Part shown: positions 1 through 10,872 of the stretch, in pieces
How the letters are laid out: the number at the start of each line of letters is the position of its first letter
Position numbering within the stretch: the stretch's first letter is position 1
Source: Cristatella mucedo
Lineage: Eukaryota; Bryozoa; Phylactolaemata; Cristatellidae
Length of the DNA stretch: 64,000 nucleotides
Assembly (NCBI GenBank): GCA_009760855.2
Contig: WPIO01000024.1
Location: forward strand, 2,455,001 to 2,519,000
Direction: 5' to 3'
The notes under the pieces: model-generated
The model's input: only the letters and a program-made list of their open reading frames with translations
What the model was told of the DNA's origin: nothing
Databases searched by the model: none
Program-made: the position numbers and the translations under genes

Positions 1-941
1 ATTTGCATTCACATTCTTTGTTGATGGCATCAATTTTTCCAAATACAAACTTTCCAGCATGATTGCGATGGATGAAATTGCAATGTTTATGGGCTAAGTT
101 TCTCAAATGACAATTTGATGAAAAGAATGCCTGCACCTGTAATCATCTGTAAGGGCAAGCAAGATAAGATTGAACGTGTTTCATGCGTTTATGATCTTGA
201 AACCAGAAAAGCCTAGTGCACGCAATCAGTTATAAGGAAGTGGGTCGATTTAATGCTGCCACTTGTTTTGTGAGGTGGCCAAAGAGGTCGTCTAGTATGG
301 GATTCAGCCACCATTCACAGCGATCTAAATGGTATAAAGAACCTCCTTGAAGAGAGGGGAATAAATCAAATAACGAGTCCTACTGGAATGACTGCCTATT
401 TCCAGACTCTTGATATTGAAATAAGCAAGCCATTCAGGGACCATTGGCACATGGAAATCAATGACTGCATCGAAAACAGAATGGAGATAAATCAGCTTGG
501 AAACTTTGTGAAGCCTGGCCTGCACAAGGTCGTTACTTAGAAGAAGAACTCGCGGGATAAAAATCACTGACGGCTGCGTTTCAAATGCACTAAAAGCAGG
601 TTCCATGGAAAAGAAGTGCTCATTTAAGGAGAGTTCTATTGCTAGATATGATAGATTGGGGCCAATAGTTCTACAGGAGATAATGTCGCCAGAAATTTAG
701 GCAGGAATTAAGGCTTTGGAGATTTATGACGAACTTCCAGAAGATGACATGACTATATTTGAATAAAAAAAATTTATGAATAAACGCAAATTTATGTACA
801 TGAATATAATAGATTTTTGTACATGAATAGACATAGATTGTGTACATGAGAAAAATAAGACACCCCCTGAAAATAAGCCCTAATGGGATTTTCGGAGGTT
901 AACTTAATAAGACCCTGTCTTACTTTCGAGGAAACACGGTA
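1..941 (+). mobile_element. pogo/Tigger-like DNA transposon, 3' part
   Basis: The element runs off the left edge of the window. It holds a decayed transposase (separate entry), then about 170 bases of AT-rich 3' non-coding DNA. It ends in a terminal motif of the type gaccctgtcttactttcg followed by gaaacacgg and a TA at 940-941, where pogo/Tigger elements duplicate their TA target. I remember this terminus from Tigger-type repeats of vertebrate genomes; that is recall, not a search. The left terminal inverted repeat is outside the window, so the full length is unknown. A tRNA-like SINE head begins immediately after the TA. Confidence 0.7.
49..766 (+). pseudogene. pogo/Tigger family transposase (DDE_1), broken
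   Basis: Once a DDE-type transposase that cuts and pastes its element at TA sites; now dead. The best segment is about 280-540. It reads W-D-S-A-T-I-H at 298-318, which fits the second catalytic aspartate region. After it come a helix (LLEERGI), then TSPTGMTAYFQTLDIEISKPF, matching the family pattern in which a Gly-Thr segment leads to Q-P-L-D-V-x-x-N-K-P-F. Upstream, about 55-95 reads MIAMDEIAMFM, matching the segment before the first aspartate. Downstream, another frame (about 560-766) continues with an acidic tail ending in a stop at 764-766. Stops at 537-539 and 698-700 and at least two frame changes break it. The N-terminal DNA-binding part is outside the window. The family call is secure from the motif string; the exact subfamily is not. 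Confidence 0.75.
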
Positions 942-1012
942 GGACTCAAACCCACGATCTAGGTCATGAAGTGCGAGTTTCTTACACCTGAGGACTAGTC
1001 TAGGTCACGGGA
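942..1012 (-). repeat. SINE family B, tRNA-like head fragment
   Basis: On the minus strand this reads like a tRNA 5' half. An A-box-like segment around 985-1005 is followed by a B-box-like gtgggtttgagtcc at 942-955. It matches the heads of the family B SINEs at 11581, 21133 and 61080. The SINE body that should follow on the left is replaced by the Tigger-like terminus, so the DNA transposon probably landed inside this SINE. Confidence 0.55.
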
Positions 1013-1497
1013 AGCCATAGCTGATCTCGTGATGCAGAGGCTCTGATCACATTCTTAGTTGAGCTGAAGTACAAGTTCATTATCAGATGGAATCACTTCT
1101 GATGCTCTCTAAAGTCCAACGGAAACTTACCAGCACAGCAATCGACTTTTCTGCTGTGCCCTCATTAGCAGTATTTTTATTAACTCTAAATTAATAATTA
1201 TCAACGAAGAAACTATGCAACGGAGGAGAAAGTTCGGCCGCGTGAAACAGGCAACCACTAAGGCTTTTTCAGTGACAAACGCTCTTGAGATCAAATCGTG
1301 AAAGGTCAGTCATTAGATGCTATTTTTATTAATGTGGTTGTACCAGTCTTGCCCCCTCCTACCCTCACAGCTTTCCCATGCATAATGCTCGCTTGGCTTC
1401 AAATGGCCTCGTTGGCCTGTGTGTGTGCCATTGCGGCTTGTTCTTCGTGAAGCTCAGATGCCGAATGTAATCACTCCCCAAGGCTGGTACGTGTTAA

Positions 1498-1630
1498 AAA
1501 AATAAATATAATTCATTTGCATAGCATCCTAAGATAACTTAATCTCTATTCAGGGCTTCGCAAATACCACGGCACTCGAGCCCGAGACCTCAAGTCATCA
1601 AATACATTCATCTTGACCTTGATCTGGCAA
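1498..1630 (-). repeat. SINE family A (tRNA-derived, L2-type tail)
   Basis: On the minus strand a B-box-like gggctcgagtgcc (about 1573-1585) lies downstream of a spacer containing gatgaatgtatttgatgac. A tail follows with gccctgaatagagattaag and ttatcttaggatgctatgc, ending AT-rich. The same order occurs at 13228, 18548, 19734 and 43498. The tRNA 5' end with its A box is missing or too diverged to see. Confidence 0.6.
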
Positions 1631-4600
1631 GGATCTTGACTGCTGCATACAATTTTTGTTCACCCTACTGACAAGTCAATTACGACAACACTGTACAGAG
1701 GCACAACAGCTGATAATTCTAAATTGAAGGAGAAATCGCATAGCAATGCTTAAAGAAAACTCTTCCGACACAGCATCCCAAATGCCATAAACGTAATAAC
1801 GGTTACAATAATCCATCTTAAAGCAGGAAGGGCAGGCCTTGGTTCTATTGGTTCAATCGTGAAGGGGCAGGCCGAGCGGCGTGGCTACCAGCCACACTAT
1901 TTCAACTTTCCTATGATTTGCCACCCAGGGCAAGGTCAAGGTTTAGTCATTTTGCTGGTTTAGTCCTGGTAGGCCTTTGCAAATGACCAAGGAGACTGCT
2001 ACCTGCAAGCAAACCTCACACAAGCTCGGTAACTTACGTTGACTTTTTCCAGGCGGTTGCAGGACTTGCCCTGCCAAATAAATATGCTTGTATCGAGATC
2101 AAGTATGTAGACGTCTCCATCGTTGAAAGACGACCAACTTTTCTCCACCTGTAACCGAATTGCACCAGCATATGAGCACCTAAAAATAATGCCTAGTCAT
2201 CCTAAAGGCATGGCTGCTAGGTTGTCAGACAGGTACTTGCACTGTGCACATACATACTACATGCAATTCAGTCCGTAATTCTATACACAATTTGTAGCCG
2301 TGTCCTCACTTTTTCCTGTTTAATGTTGCCGCATACATAATGAACAATTTGCTATGCAGCCGAGCTTTCAAAGCTTCGATGAGCTGCTTTCTTAGACCAA
2401 GAATAAGGTTAGCATCGATCTAGTTGCTGCAATCGTGTGTGCCGAGTCCACTGCTGTATAGAACTAGGCTGCATACACAGCGCTCGTAACATTGCTAGTC
2501 TCAGCCGACGCCCGAGGCTACCGATAAAGCTCACACCATTAAAATCACGGCTAGCGACTTGTAGGTGAATCACTAATGCACACAGATGAGCTGAGAGTAG
2601 CGCACAATACAGCCGAGATGAAGAGCGCACATACCTCAACATAAAGAGTCAATATCCACAGCTAAAAGAAGTCCAATTGACTACGACAGAGGGTTGCAGG
2701 CGTTCAACAGCAGCCAAGACATGCACCAACATATCCCAGTACTAGAGCTCAAATGCTAAGGCCAGCTCCGGGAGCACAAATGCGGCCTAATACGATGCAT
2801 CTAATTGTGTAGTGGCTTTGGCCATAGATGATTGCATAATCGATTCCTAGCCGTTACCACTCAGAAACCGTGAATAATGAAAATCAGTCATAATCTGGCT
2901 GATTTAGCACGTAGCATTGGGTTGCATAAGTGTGCAGTCTGCGCCTTGACCTAGTGATCTAGGTAGGCTGGAGACAAAATTATCACATCGGTCAGTGAGT
3001 AGACTCTATCATGGGGCCATGTACATGAGCAGTGCCTCCACAGTCGTATCTGCAACTAATTTCGTAGGATTGTATTTGTGTGACTGCTCCTTGGCGAAAA
3101 ATGTAACCCGGTAAAAATCAGTTCGATTCACGGCCTAGGAAGGGGGATGTGAGGCTTAACTTAGTCCATGCTTACAGAAGAGCAAGCCAGTAATCCAGCA
3201 CGTCCGGCTCGTGATGACATAGGTCGATGTCACTGTGCCACGGATCCAAAATGTAGGTGCAGGCTAAAAATCAGAGTTGCCGATCTTCCTTCCAAATGAC
3301 TGAGATTCGTTTCCTGTTAGAAGTAAAACCTGTTTTGTCTCTACCCACCCCCCACTGAAGGCCTTCCGGTCCTGCGTTTGCATTTGCATGGCACGAATCC
3401 TTTGAGATTCCAAATTATGGCTTTGATCGGCTGCAGCTAGAACGGCTCGTCTAATCAATACAGATACCGCGTGGCTACTAAATGAGACACTCTGTAGCTC
3501 TATTCACTGCATCCCCTGCGACAACAAACTCGAAACCTCTCTCACGTAAAGGCCTGCAAGCTCACGCTGCTGTCATTTTCAAGCTGACAGAGACGACGAT
3601 AAGCCGCAGGACGTCCTACATAGCACAAGAGCAGAATACCCTGCTCGATTTTTGGCGTTTTGGTGCAATTAAGGAAATAAACGAGTCGGGAGCATTGAGA
3701 ACCTAGGGACAGCAAAATATGTACACTTTCCTGGCTTGCAAGACGTGTCTGGCATGACCTCCATGGTATCATAGCTCTCCTCCAGCAGCAGAGCCAGGGG
3801 GCATTTACCCACGGCCCCCTTTCAGTAGGGGAAGCGAAATGAGTAGCTCCCTATTCCAACGGCCCCCAACCGTCACAAACGATGAATTTATGTCCTACAT
3901 CGAACATACATACACACAAAGTGCAACCGCCGAGCTAATGTATAATAAACACTATGAACGAACACTCTATAATTTTCATTACTCAGAGGTAGTGATGCGT
4001 AGATTTTTAATTTATTTTGAAATAGGAATTTTTGAAATTTAAAATACATCCAGATGTCCTAAGAATTCTTTATGTATTTTTTAAAGTCGAGTTACTGCTG
4101 TAGTGCAGGTACTGCTGTTCACTCTGCTCAGCTCAAGCGAGTTCTTTTCAAGAAGCAAGCATTCTCGTTTACCAACCTTTTGGCTTCCACCGGTCCATCG
4201 AATACGAAAACTCCCACGAGGGAGAAACTTTGGCAACAAGAAGAAGAAGGGAAAGATAATGAGAGAAGAAAGGACGAGGAGAAAGAAAATGACGGTGTTG
4301 GCGACGTCCAGGATCAACGCCAGCTTGCAGATGTACCGAGAACATTCTCGATCAATATTTGGGGGCCACGAGTTGAGGAGATTGTTATGAAAGAAGGCAA
4401 CATCTCACTTGAATGAAAAACATTCTAAATATTTTAAAATTTGTTTTAAAATTCCGGCAATGCCCCGCGAATAAAATGCGAAACACTACTTGGGGGCTTG
4501 TCCTATAAGTAAAAATCTGCCGTATCTTTCCCGGGTCAACCCCAGATGAAAATCCGGGCTCTGCCTCTGCTTATTTTCTTTCCAGCATCTCACTGTCTTT

Positions 4601-4696
4601 CTCTTCCTTCTTCATCTGCTTCACCACTTAATCCCTCTCACTCTCCTCTGTACATCTGCTCTCTTCGGCTTTATCTCCGCCGTCGTCTCTCTCTCT

Positions 4697-4753
<57 letters not shown>

Positions 4754-5547
4754 TTTCTCTGTTCTTATCTCTGCATCACTCAAGCTACAAGTAAGTTGTA
4801 CCTAAGGGCTTAATCCAACGATAGCCGAATAGGTTTGGTGGCACTCTCAATAAAAGCAGCTGAGAATTTGCAGGAGCGCCCCTGCAGTCAAGTGATTTAC
4901 GTCACCCATTCCGGGCCAGAAGGTCCTAAGCTCGAGCACTGATTGTATGACTTTTTGCCTTTCAGTAAATACTTCTTTGACCGGTGGCCCACGGTGCCTT
5001 TTCGACATTTGGGGGAGAGACAGCATCTGGAAAGGTCTCGGCGACGGTTTCATCCCGGGAACAAAGGTCGGCACAGTACCTCTTTGCTATGAGCGACAGT
5101 GGACACGCTATTTTGCTATAAAATAAGTTCAGAGCTCCACATTGCAATCGCTGATGTGTAGGTGAGTCAGGGGCCACTCCCACATTCGGACAATCCGTAC
5201 GGCCAGCGACCGTGTGTTCGTCAATGTGACCGTGCAATACAAGCCCTGCAGGCAGCCATCAACACTCGATTGTGGACATTACTCTCAGTGAGCTAGAATG
5301 AGGCACAGTGGGGAAACCTCTGCTGCTATTACCTCGACACAGCGGATCTGTGCTCGTCCCTTGACGTGCAACAGTCTCGCATGTGGTCCCGATCCTCTTG
5401 AAGCGCGGCTGGCCAATCCACTCTCGTCTTTGATGTACCTGAGGATGACAAGCAAGCATGAAAGCATTAATCAAGCATGCCCGTGGTGCTGTCTCACTTC
5501 GTTTGATTGACAAATTGAGAGCCGGGGATAAGCAGCTGCACCTCCCC
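1631..5547. other. No gene seen
   Basis: Short open frames here look random, and none has coding-like composition, a family motif or splice-site support. Apart from the CT microsatellite at 4679-4751 I see no repeat I can name. The region around 4200-4320 is purine-rich (GAA/GAG runs) and gives spurious Lys/Glu-rich frames. Confidence 0.5.
4679..4751. repeat. (CT)n microsatellite
   Basis: A nearly pure CT dinucleotide tract interrupted by a short run of C near 4698-4705. It lies in a wider pyrimidine-rich stretch (4565-4780) that yields a meaningless Ser/Leu-rich frame. Confidence 0.95.
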
Positions 5548-7175
5548 CCCATAATAATAATAATAATAATATTGCACTTGATAAAGCGCCCTCAGAGAAC
5601 TTAATCTCTTTCTAGGCGCTTTACATTTGCTGCAAAGTGATACGCAATAGAATAGTAAGTAAAATCATGCTTGAAAAACAAACAAAATGAATAACATGGT
5701 TAGGGGTTACATGCACAGGGTCAGCATGCAAATGTGGTTAGTGGCAGCATGCACAGTGTCAGCACGCATAAGCACATCGAGGACGAATCACAAGGACCCA
5801 CTAAATGCTGTCCTAAATAGGTATGTTTTTAAGTTTCTTTTAAATGTGGTCAGGTCAGGGGATGTTCTGATGATGGTCGGGAGGGAGTTCCAGGCTGTGG
5901 GAGCATACGAGCTAAATGCACGGTCTCCAAAGGATTTGAGGTTTGTACGAGGTATTTCTAGACTGTTGGATTCCGAAAAGCGAGTGGTACGATGCTTTGC
6001 CTGATGGGGTAGTATATCTGACAGATAGGCTGGAACCATAGAATGAAGAGACCTAAAAGTGAGCGACAAAACCTTGAAGTCAATCCGTTGCTTGACTGGT
6101 AACCAGTGCAGGTCGGCGAGAAGTGGAGTAATGTGGCAACTGCGACGCTCACGACAGACAAGCCTAGCTGCAGAGTTTTGCACCAGCTGCAATCGCCTGA
6201 TCGCACATGCTGGTAGGCCAGTAAGCAGTGAGTTGCAGAAGTCGAGACGAGATGTCACGAATGCATGGACCAACTTGGACGTGGTATCTTTATCTAAACA
6301 AGCCCTAATTTTAGCAATGTTATGAAGCTGAAAATAGGCTGATTTGACTGTGGAGCTGATGTGGTCGTCTAACGAGAGGTCGCTTTGGAATATGACACCT
6401 AGATTTCGAGCTGATGCAACTGGAGATATGCTGGCAGAGCCAATTTTGAAAGTCAGCCTTTCCAATTTCTGAATAACACTAGGTTTGCCCATAACTAGTA
6501 AGTTAGTTTTATCATCGTTTAGTTTTAGAAAATTTGCTGCCATCCATGATCGGATGTCATCAATGCATGCAGCAAGTGAGTTGAGAGAATTTGAGGTGCT
6601 CGAAGGCTGGGAGGGATCAAAGCAAAGGTACAACTGAGTGTCATCCGCATAGAAGTGAAAGCCTAGATTGTGCTTGGCAATCACATCAGCGAGAGGGAGA
6701 GTATAAACGGTGAAAAGGACCGGACCTAGCACAGAGCCCTGAGGTACTCCATATTTTAGAGGTACTTCAGATGATCTTTGTCCATTCACGTCAACACTCT
6801 GGAGTCTCCCACTGAGATAGGACCTGAACCACTGCAGAGCAGTGCCAGTGATGCCCAGGCGAGATGAGAGGCGCTCTAGAAGTACTTTGTGATCGATGGT
6901 ATCAAAAGCTGCCGAAAGATCGAGCAAAACAAGAAGAGACACTCTACCCATGTCTGCATTCCTAAGTAGGTCGTTGTATACCCGAAGCAATGCTGACTCT
7001 GTGGAGTGATTAGCTCTAAAGCCAGACTGGAACTTACTAGCAAGGTGTGAGGTTTCGATATACGAGTTCAGCTGGTCTGCCACGACCCGTTCCAGTGTCT
7101 TTGATAGGAATGGTAGAAGGGAGACTGGGCGGTAGTTGCTTAAGTTCCCATCTAAATACTTGCCATTTAGCTCGT
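5548..7175 (-). mobile_element. L2-clade LINE, 5'-truncated copy 1 (youngest)
   Basis: A 5'-truncated non-LTR retrotransposon read on the minus strand. The 3' end is an (ATT)n tract at about 5550-5571. It is preceded by the family's terminal hairpin-like tail, in which gtaaagcgcc pairs imperfectly with ggcgctttatc around a gattaagttctct loop (about 5575-5640). A 3' UTR of about 200 bases separates the tail from the open reading frame. The 5' break is near 7170, inside the start of the reverse transcriptase domain, as usual for aborted target-primed reverse transcription. This copy and the one at 21476-22279 differ by only about a dozen bases over 800, so both are recent. Its reading frame is uninterrupted. 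Confidence 0.92.
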
Positions 7176-7177
7176 AT
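5788..7177 (-). CDS. L2-clade reverse transcriptase, N-terminally truncated
   Basis: The C-terminal part of an L2 ORF2 protein, which copies LINE RNA into DNA at the target site. The frame is open from the 5' truncation point (a stop lies just upstream) to a stop at 5788. Reverse transcriptase blocks appear in order: N-Y-R-P-V-S-L-L near the start, F-R-A-N-H-S-T-E, D-L-S-A-A-F-D-T-I-D-H carrying a catalytic Asp, G-V-P-Q-G-S-V-L-G-P, and the catalytic F-Y-A-D-D. The C-terminal region typical of L2/CR1 proteins follows, with RLQLVQNSAARLV, ITPLLADLHWLPVKQRI and an A-P-T-A-W-N-S-L-P motif. The endonuclease domain and start codon are missing, so the copy cannot move on its own. Catalytic residues are intact. 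I keep it as CDS because the frame is undamaged; functionally it is a dead-on-arrival fragment. Confidence 0.9.
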
Positions 7178-7421
7178 CCCTATTTTAATCGGACAGTTTA
7201 AGTGTGCTAATTTAACTCGTAAACGCTTCGGAAGAGCCGGAGGCACCGTGCCGATGGCACAACGCAGCAGGCAGCGAGTATCTTTCGACACATGCAAAAG
7301 AAGTTGATACGTCCATTTACGAAGCCTGAAGCTGCTCCCTAAGTCTAATTGCTCTCATTGGCTTGGGGGGGTGTGTGCGCGTGAGGCAGAAGGCTCAATA
7401 AACAATCATGCTAAGGCCTCT

Positions 7422-7572
7422 GATAGCCCAGGAGGTAAAGGGCTCGCTCTTCATGACCGACATCGTGGTTTCGCATTCTGCTTTGGGCGATCCTTTGTTG
7501 CCAACTCCAAGCTGTGGCGATAGCCGTTAAGGCTCTCCTGCCGCTATATAAATGAGGCTGTTAAATCAGCTA
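7422..7572 (+). repeat. SINE family B, near full length
   Basis: A tRNA-like head (gatagcccaggaggtaaagg, then a diverged B box tggtttcgcattc) leads into the family body gtggcgatagccgttaaggc. It ends with the shared 3' motif aatgaggctgttaaatcagc. The same head-body-tail order recurs at 10712, 11581, 21133 and 60985. Confidence 0.75.
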
Positions 7573-8373
7573 GTAATGCTCATTTGAACCTACTATGGTC
7601 ACATGCTACTGCAACAAGGACCGACAACGCTCAATGTCGGCCTCCTTGGGCGGCTTGCTAAAGCCGCTACTGAAGGTTGTCAATAATAGCAGTAAAGACA
7701 GCCTAAAAAAGAATGCTTTCTAGAAATCCTTAAGACGAAGATCCTAGACCTCTTTGGCTCCTGCCTCCAGCAGACAAACTCGGGAAGTAAGTGCTAAAGA
7801 GAGCAACATAAAATGCCTCTCAGAATCTCACTCGACCTGGCGGTCCCCGACCGAGACAGACCTCGAAGCTTGACATCAACGCGTCACCGCCTAGCGGCAG
7901 GTCTTATCAGCCCATGATCAGTGAACGTAGCTTGGCTTCCCGTAACAAGAATGCCGGTCCTGGAGGCCGACACTGACCCAGCTCATTGAAGGAGCTTCTA
8001 CCAGAGTGGCTCATCAACCCCTTAAAACCAATGTAGAGATCGCTCGAGTCGCCGGAAGTAGGAATCTCCTCACCGAAGGAATACCGCCCGGAAGTCTCTT
8101 CAAACGTCTGTCAAAAACGAGACCAATAGCTTCCACGTGGAGACCCGGAAGCTGCACGTCAGAGGGCGCCCTACCGAGCAGAGATGTATGGTCTCATTAA
8201 AAGAAATTTGTTAGACTCCAACTGAGGAGACACCTTAAAGCTGCCTGCACCGCCCAGGAAAGGCAGCACTGAAGTTTTCCATTTTAGGACAGCCTAAAGT
8301 GCCGAAGGCAAACCGCCGCTGAGGCCTCCTCCTCAGACCGATCCGTGTAAAAGGAAGTTTTCTACCCCAAATT

Positions 8374-8412
<39 letters not shown>

Positions 8413-9084
8413 TGAGCTTCGCACCGAAGGCTCGAGACGTTCGGCTCTTGTAGACAAATACGCGTCTTTTGATAGTCTTTAAAATCAAGTGACTAGCCTC
8501 TTATGAAGAAAAGCGTGAACAGCTGGAAACTCTGGAAACCAGCTGAATGCAATGAGTAGTGATGCAGCAGCCTTTTTAGCGGCATCTGAAGCGGACTTTC
8601 AAGGGAGCTTGCCAAAGCGATGGCATCCCAGCCAGCCCCCTTTCAGCCAGAACCGGGTGGCTGTAGCCCAGCACCAGCCCCCCTCTGTCCACGCCCTCGA
8701 CATGCAAGAAGTTGAATGCGAGATCCAAACAGCGCTCACCGGCACCGGCAAAATCTCGGTCCAAGCATTAAAAATGGGCATTTTCGCCATTGATCAGTGC
8801 ATGAGTTTCTGCCCTTTCAAAATTCGCCTCGAGGAAGGAGCAGAGAGCTGGAGCAGCTGTCCAGCACACAGCCATCTGCACCGTTGTGCGTCTACACGAA
8901 TAGCCCAAGCTCAACATGCTCTACAGGCAACCACATGTAGAGAACAGCCAATCGTCAATGGAAACACGACTTTGACGTGTCTAGCTGAGCGTGGGTGGCA
9001 ACGGCTGTGGGGGCATGCTCATTAGGGTCGGGCTCTGTGCCTGCTCACCTAGGCACGGCCTCGGGTGGGTGGGCATGTGCATTA
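7573..9084. other. No gene seen; one (AG)n tract
   Basis: Nothing here has family motifs or splice support. An open frame at 8552-9025 (157 codons) has low-information composition and no recognisable domain, so I do not call it. Around 8998-9075 a roughly 45-base block (ggcatgctcattagggtcgg followed by a cctgctcacc segment) recurs in diverged form at about 9560-9680. Confidence 0.45.
8376..8410. repeat. (AG)n microsatellite
   Basis: A pure AG dinucleotide tract of about 35 bases. Confidence 0.95.
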
Positions 9085-9089
9085 GGGCA

Positions 9090-9545
9090 GCTCATACGGC
9101 ATCGTTTGTTCATATGGCAGTGTCAGATCTGCTACGGACACTATGCTAATAGCAGGCTGTTCAACATGGTCGCCCGGGTATGTTTCTAATTACATTAAAT
9201 AAACATGTTTTTAGTGATCTTTTAAGCTTGGGATTTAGGCCTTTGAGTTTCGTATGTAATGGTTGTATGTTCTGTTATTTACCGCTTATGGTTTACTGGT
9301 TAGATTGTGTATTTTTCTTTGCATTCGCATTTTTGGGCTTAGAGTTTAGGTCTTGGGGTGAGAAGTTAATGTTTGGATATTAGAGAGAACCTCTAAATGG
9401 GACAGATAACAAAGTCGTGCTCATTTAACTTAAATATAAGCATACGCTGGTGACCATGTGGAACTGTCTGGCATGAGCACTGTGCCAATAGCAGATCTGA
9501 CATTTCTGTACGAACAAACGACACAGTATTAGCTGTTTAGGGATG
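9090..9545. repeat. Inverted-repeat unit, possible foldback element
   Basis: The left arm (about 9090-9205) is recognisably the reverse complement of the right arm (about 9420-9545). Shared landmarks in order are a cgtttgttc block, tgtcagatctgct, a diverged atgct/agcagg or agacagttc segment, catggtc and a gtatg block. Arms are about 115 bases and, by eye, roughly a quarter to a third of positions differ. The loop is AT-rich (about 9206-9419). It could be an old foldback or MITE-type DNA transposon, or two copies of a dispersed repeat in opposite orientation. No clear target duplication was found. Confidence 0.5.
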
Positions 9546-10464
9546 GGGGCCTGCCCATCTGAGCAAAGCTCTGGCTAGGCAAGCAGTGCCTGCTCACCTG
9601 AGCACAGCTAACGGCAGGGTGGGTAGGCGGGGCATGCTAGATACGGTCGGGCTCACGGTTGCCTCACCTGAGCACGCCCCTGAAGTGACGCAGGAATGCC
9701 GCACTCTCCGAGCCCTCTGCCTCGCGGTGCTGCTTAGGCGAGCCGCCGAGAAAGTCGTCCAGCTCCACGGCCTTGCGAGCAGTTATGCCCTCTTCAATCT
9801 AAACGTGCAAGGCAAGATGACACGGAACGAGCTCTCAGCTGATACTCCGGCGCAGCTGTCCCTGCGGCTGTCTATCCAGATGGGGGGGGGGGTACCTTCG
9901 AACCATGCAGCCGCCAATGCAACGCTTGAGAGCTCACCTGCGATGCGTGCGATCCAATCCAATAGTGAATGTGAATGTCGGGCTCACAGTCTTCAGTCTC
10001 ATGAATCTAAAAGGCAAGCACAAGGTGGCTATGCACAGTTAAAGCACTGCTGAAGGAAGGCAAAAGTTGGCATTGTGGCTGCTCTGAAGCCTAAAACGGT
10101 ACTTCTCCCAGGCAGCTGAGGCCAGCAGACCCAATGGCTGCCTCCCAGACGGATACCCAACGCTCTGCACTAACAGCATCTGAGGGATATACTGACGGTA
10201 ATATAACCTGCCTTCAAATGCCGATTATTTTGTTTGACTGGAAAGGCAGTCGTGTGCCGCCTTAGCTGAAGGAGCTTCGATAGCTCTCGGTTGATCAATG
10301 GACTCACACGAGCAAAATTTTTACTCAGTCCCATAAGGCCCGGCGAAATGGCTTGGTCCTTCACACCTAGCTGAAATGCTGCACCAGTTTCGGCACCCTC
10401 GTGGTCTCGGGTTCTCTCTCTCTCTCGACAATGAATTAGCTGCAATGTTCTTACACTTAAATAC

Positions 10465-10705
10465 AGCTGGCGACAGATGCTTTTCTCTACAGGTGCTAGA
10501 CTGTGGAACTCACTTCAACAATTCTCTTGCAATAGCCTCTCCTGCTGCCGTCTGTGGCTAGAACATTCTTTCCAGCTTTCCCGAGCTGGTATTTCCGTGC
10601 TTGTCACTTCCTCGACTGCCCTCCTGATTCAGCTATGCCTCTCACTTTCTATTTGTGGCACGAGGTGGTCTTTTTGATACTGTGTTCGCACCGAAACCTG
10701 CTCAT
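10465..10705 (+). mobile_element. LINE family C 3'-end fragment, copy 1
   Basis: Contains ctctacaggtgctagactg followed by tggaactcacttca. One frame reads STGARLWNSLQQF, the A-x-R-L-W-N-S-L-P-type motif found near the C-terminus of CR1/L2-like LINE proteins. A ctcctgctgccgtctgtgg block and a pyrimidine-rich stretch follow. Homologous stretches occur at 37000, 38356, 42180 and 56930. This copy lacks the last part of the tail and directly precedes a minus-strand SINE B. Confidence 0.65.
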
Positions 10706-10711
10706 AAAAAA

Positions 10712-10872
10712 GGTTAGATAACTTAATAGCTTCACTTATGTAGTGGCAGAAGAGTCTTGACAGCTACCGCTTGCAATGGGCATAAGAGGATTGCCCACTA
10801 CAAGACTCGAATCCACCGCGACTCGGATCGTGAAAAGCGAGCACTTTAACCTCTGGGGTTAAGACCCAGGGG
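10712..10872 (-). repeat. SINE family B
   Basis: The reverse complement shows the full order. There is a head with ttaacccc and gaggttaaagtgctcgc (A-box region, about 10840-10865), a B-box-like ggattcgagtcttg (about 10805-10818), the gtagctgtcaagactcttct body, and a shortened tail near 10712-10745. Confidence 0.7.

Noticed and set aside
4072..4416. Lys/Glu-rich plus-strand frames near a purine-rich tract
   Set aside because: The composition follows GAA/GAG repetition; overlapping frames on both strands are equally open.
5687..6325. Plus-strand open frames overlying L2 copy 1 (and the same at 21681-22250, 27580-27846)
   Set aside because: Antisense shadows of the L2 ORF; they recur only because the L2 copies are similar.
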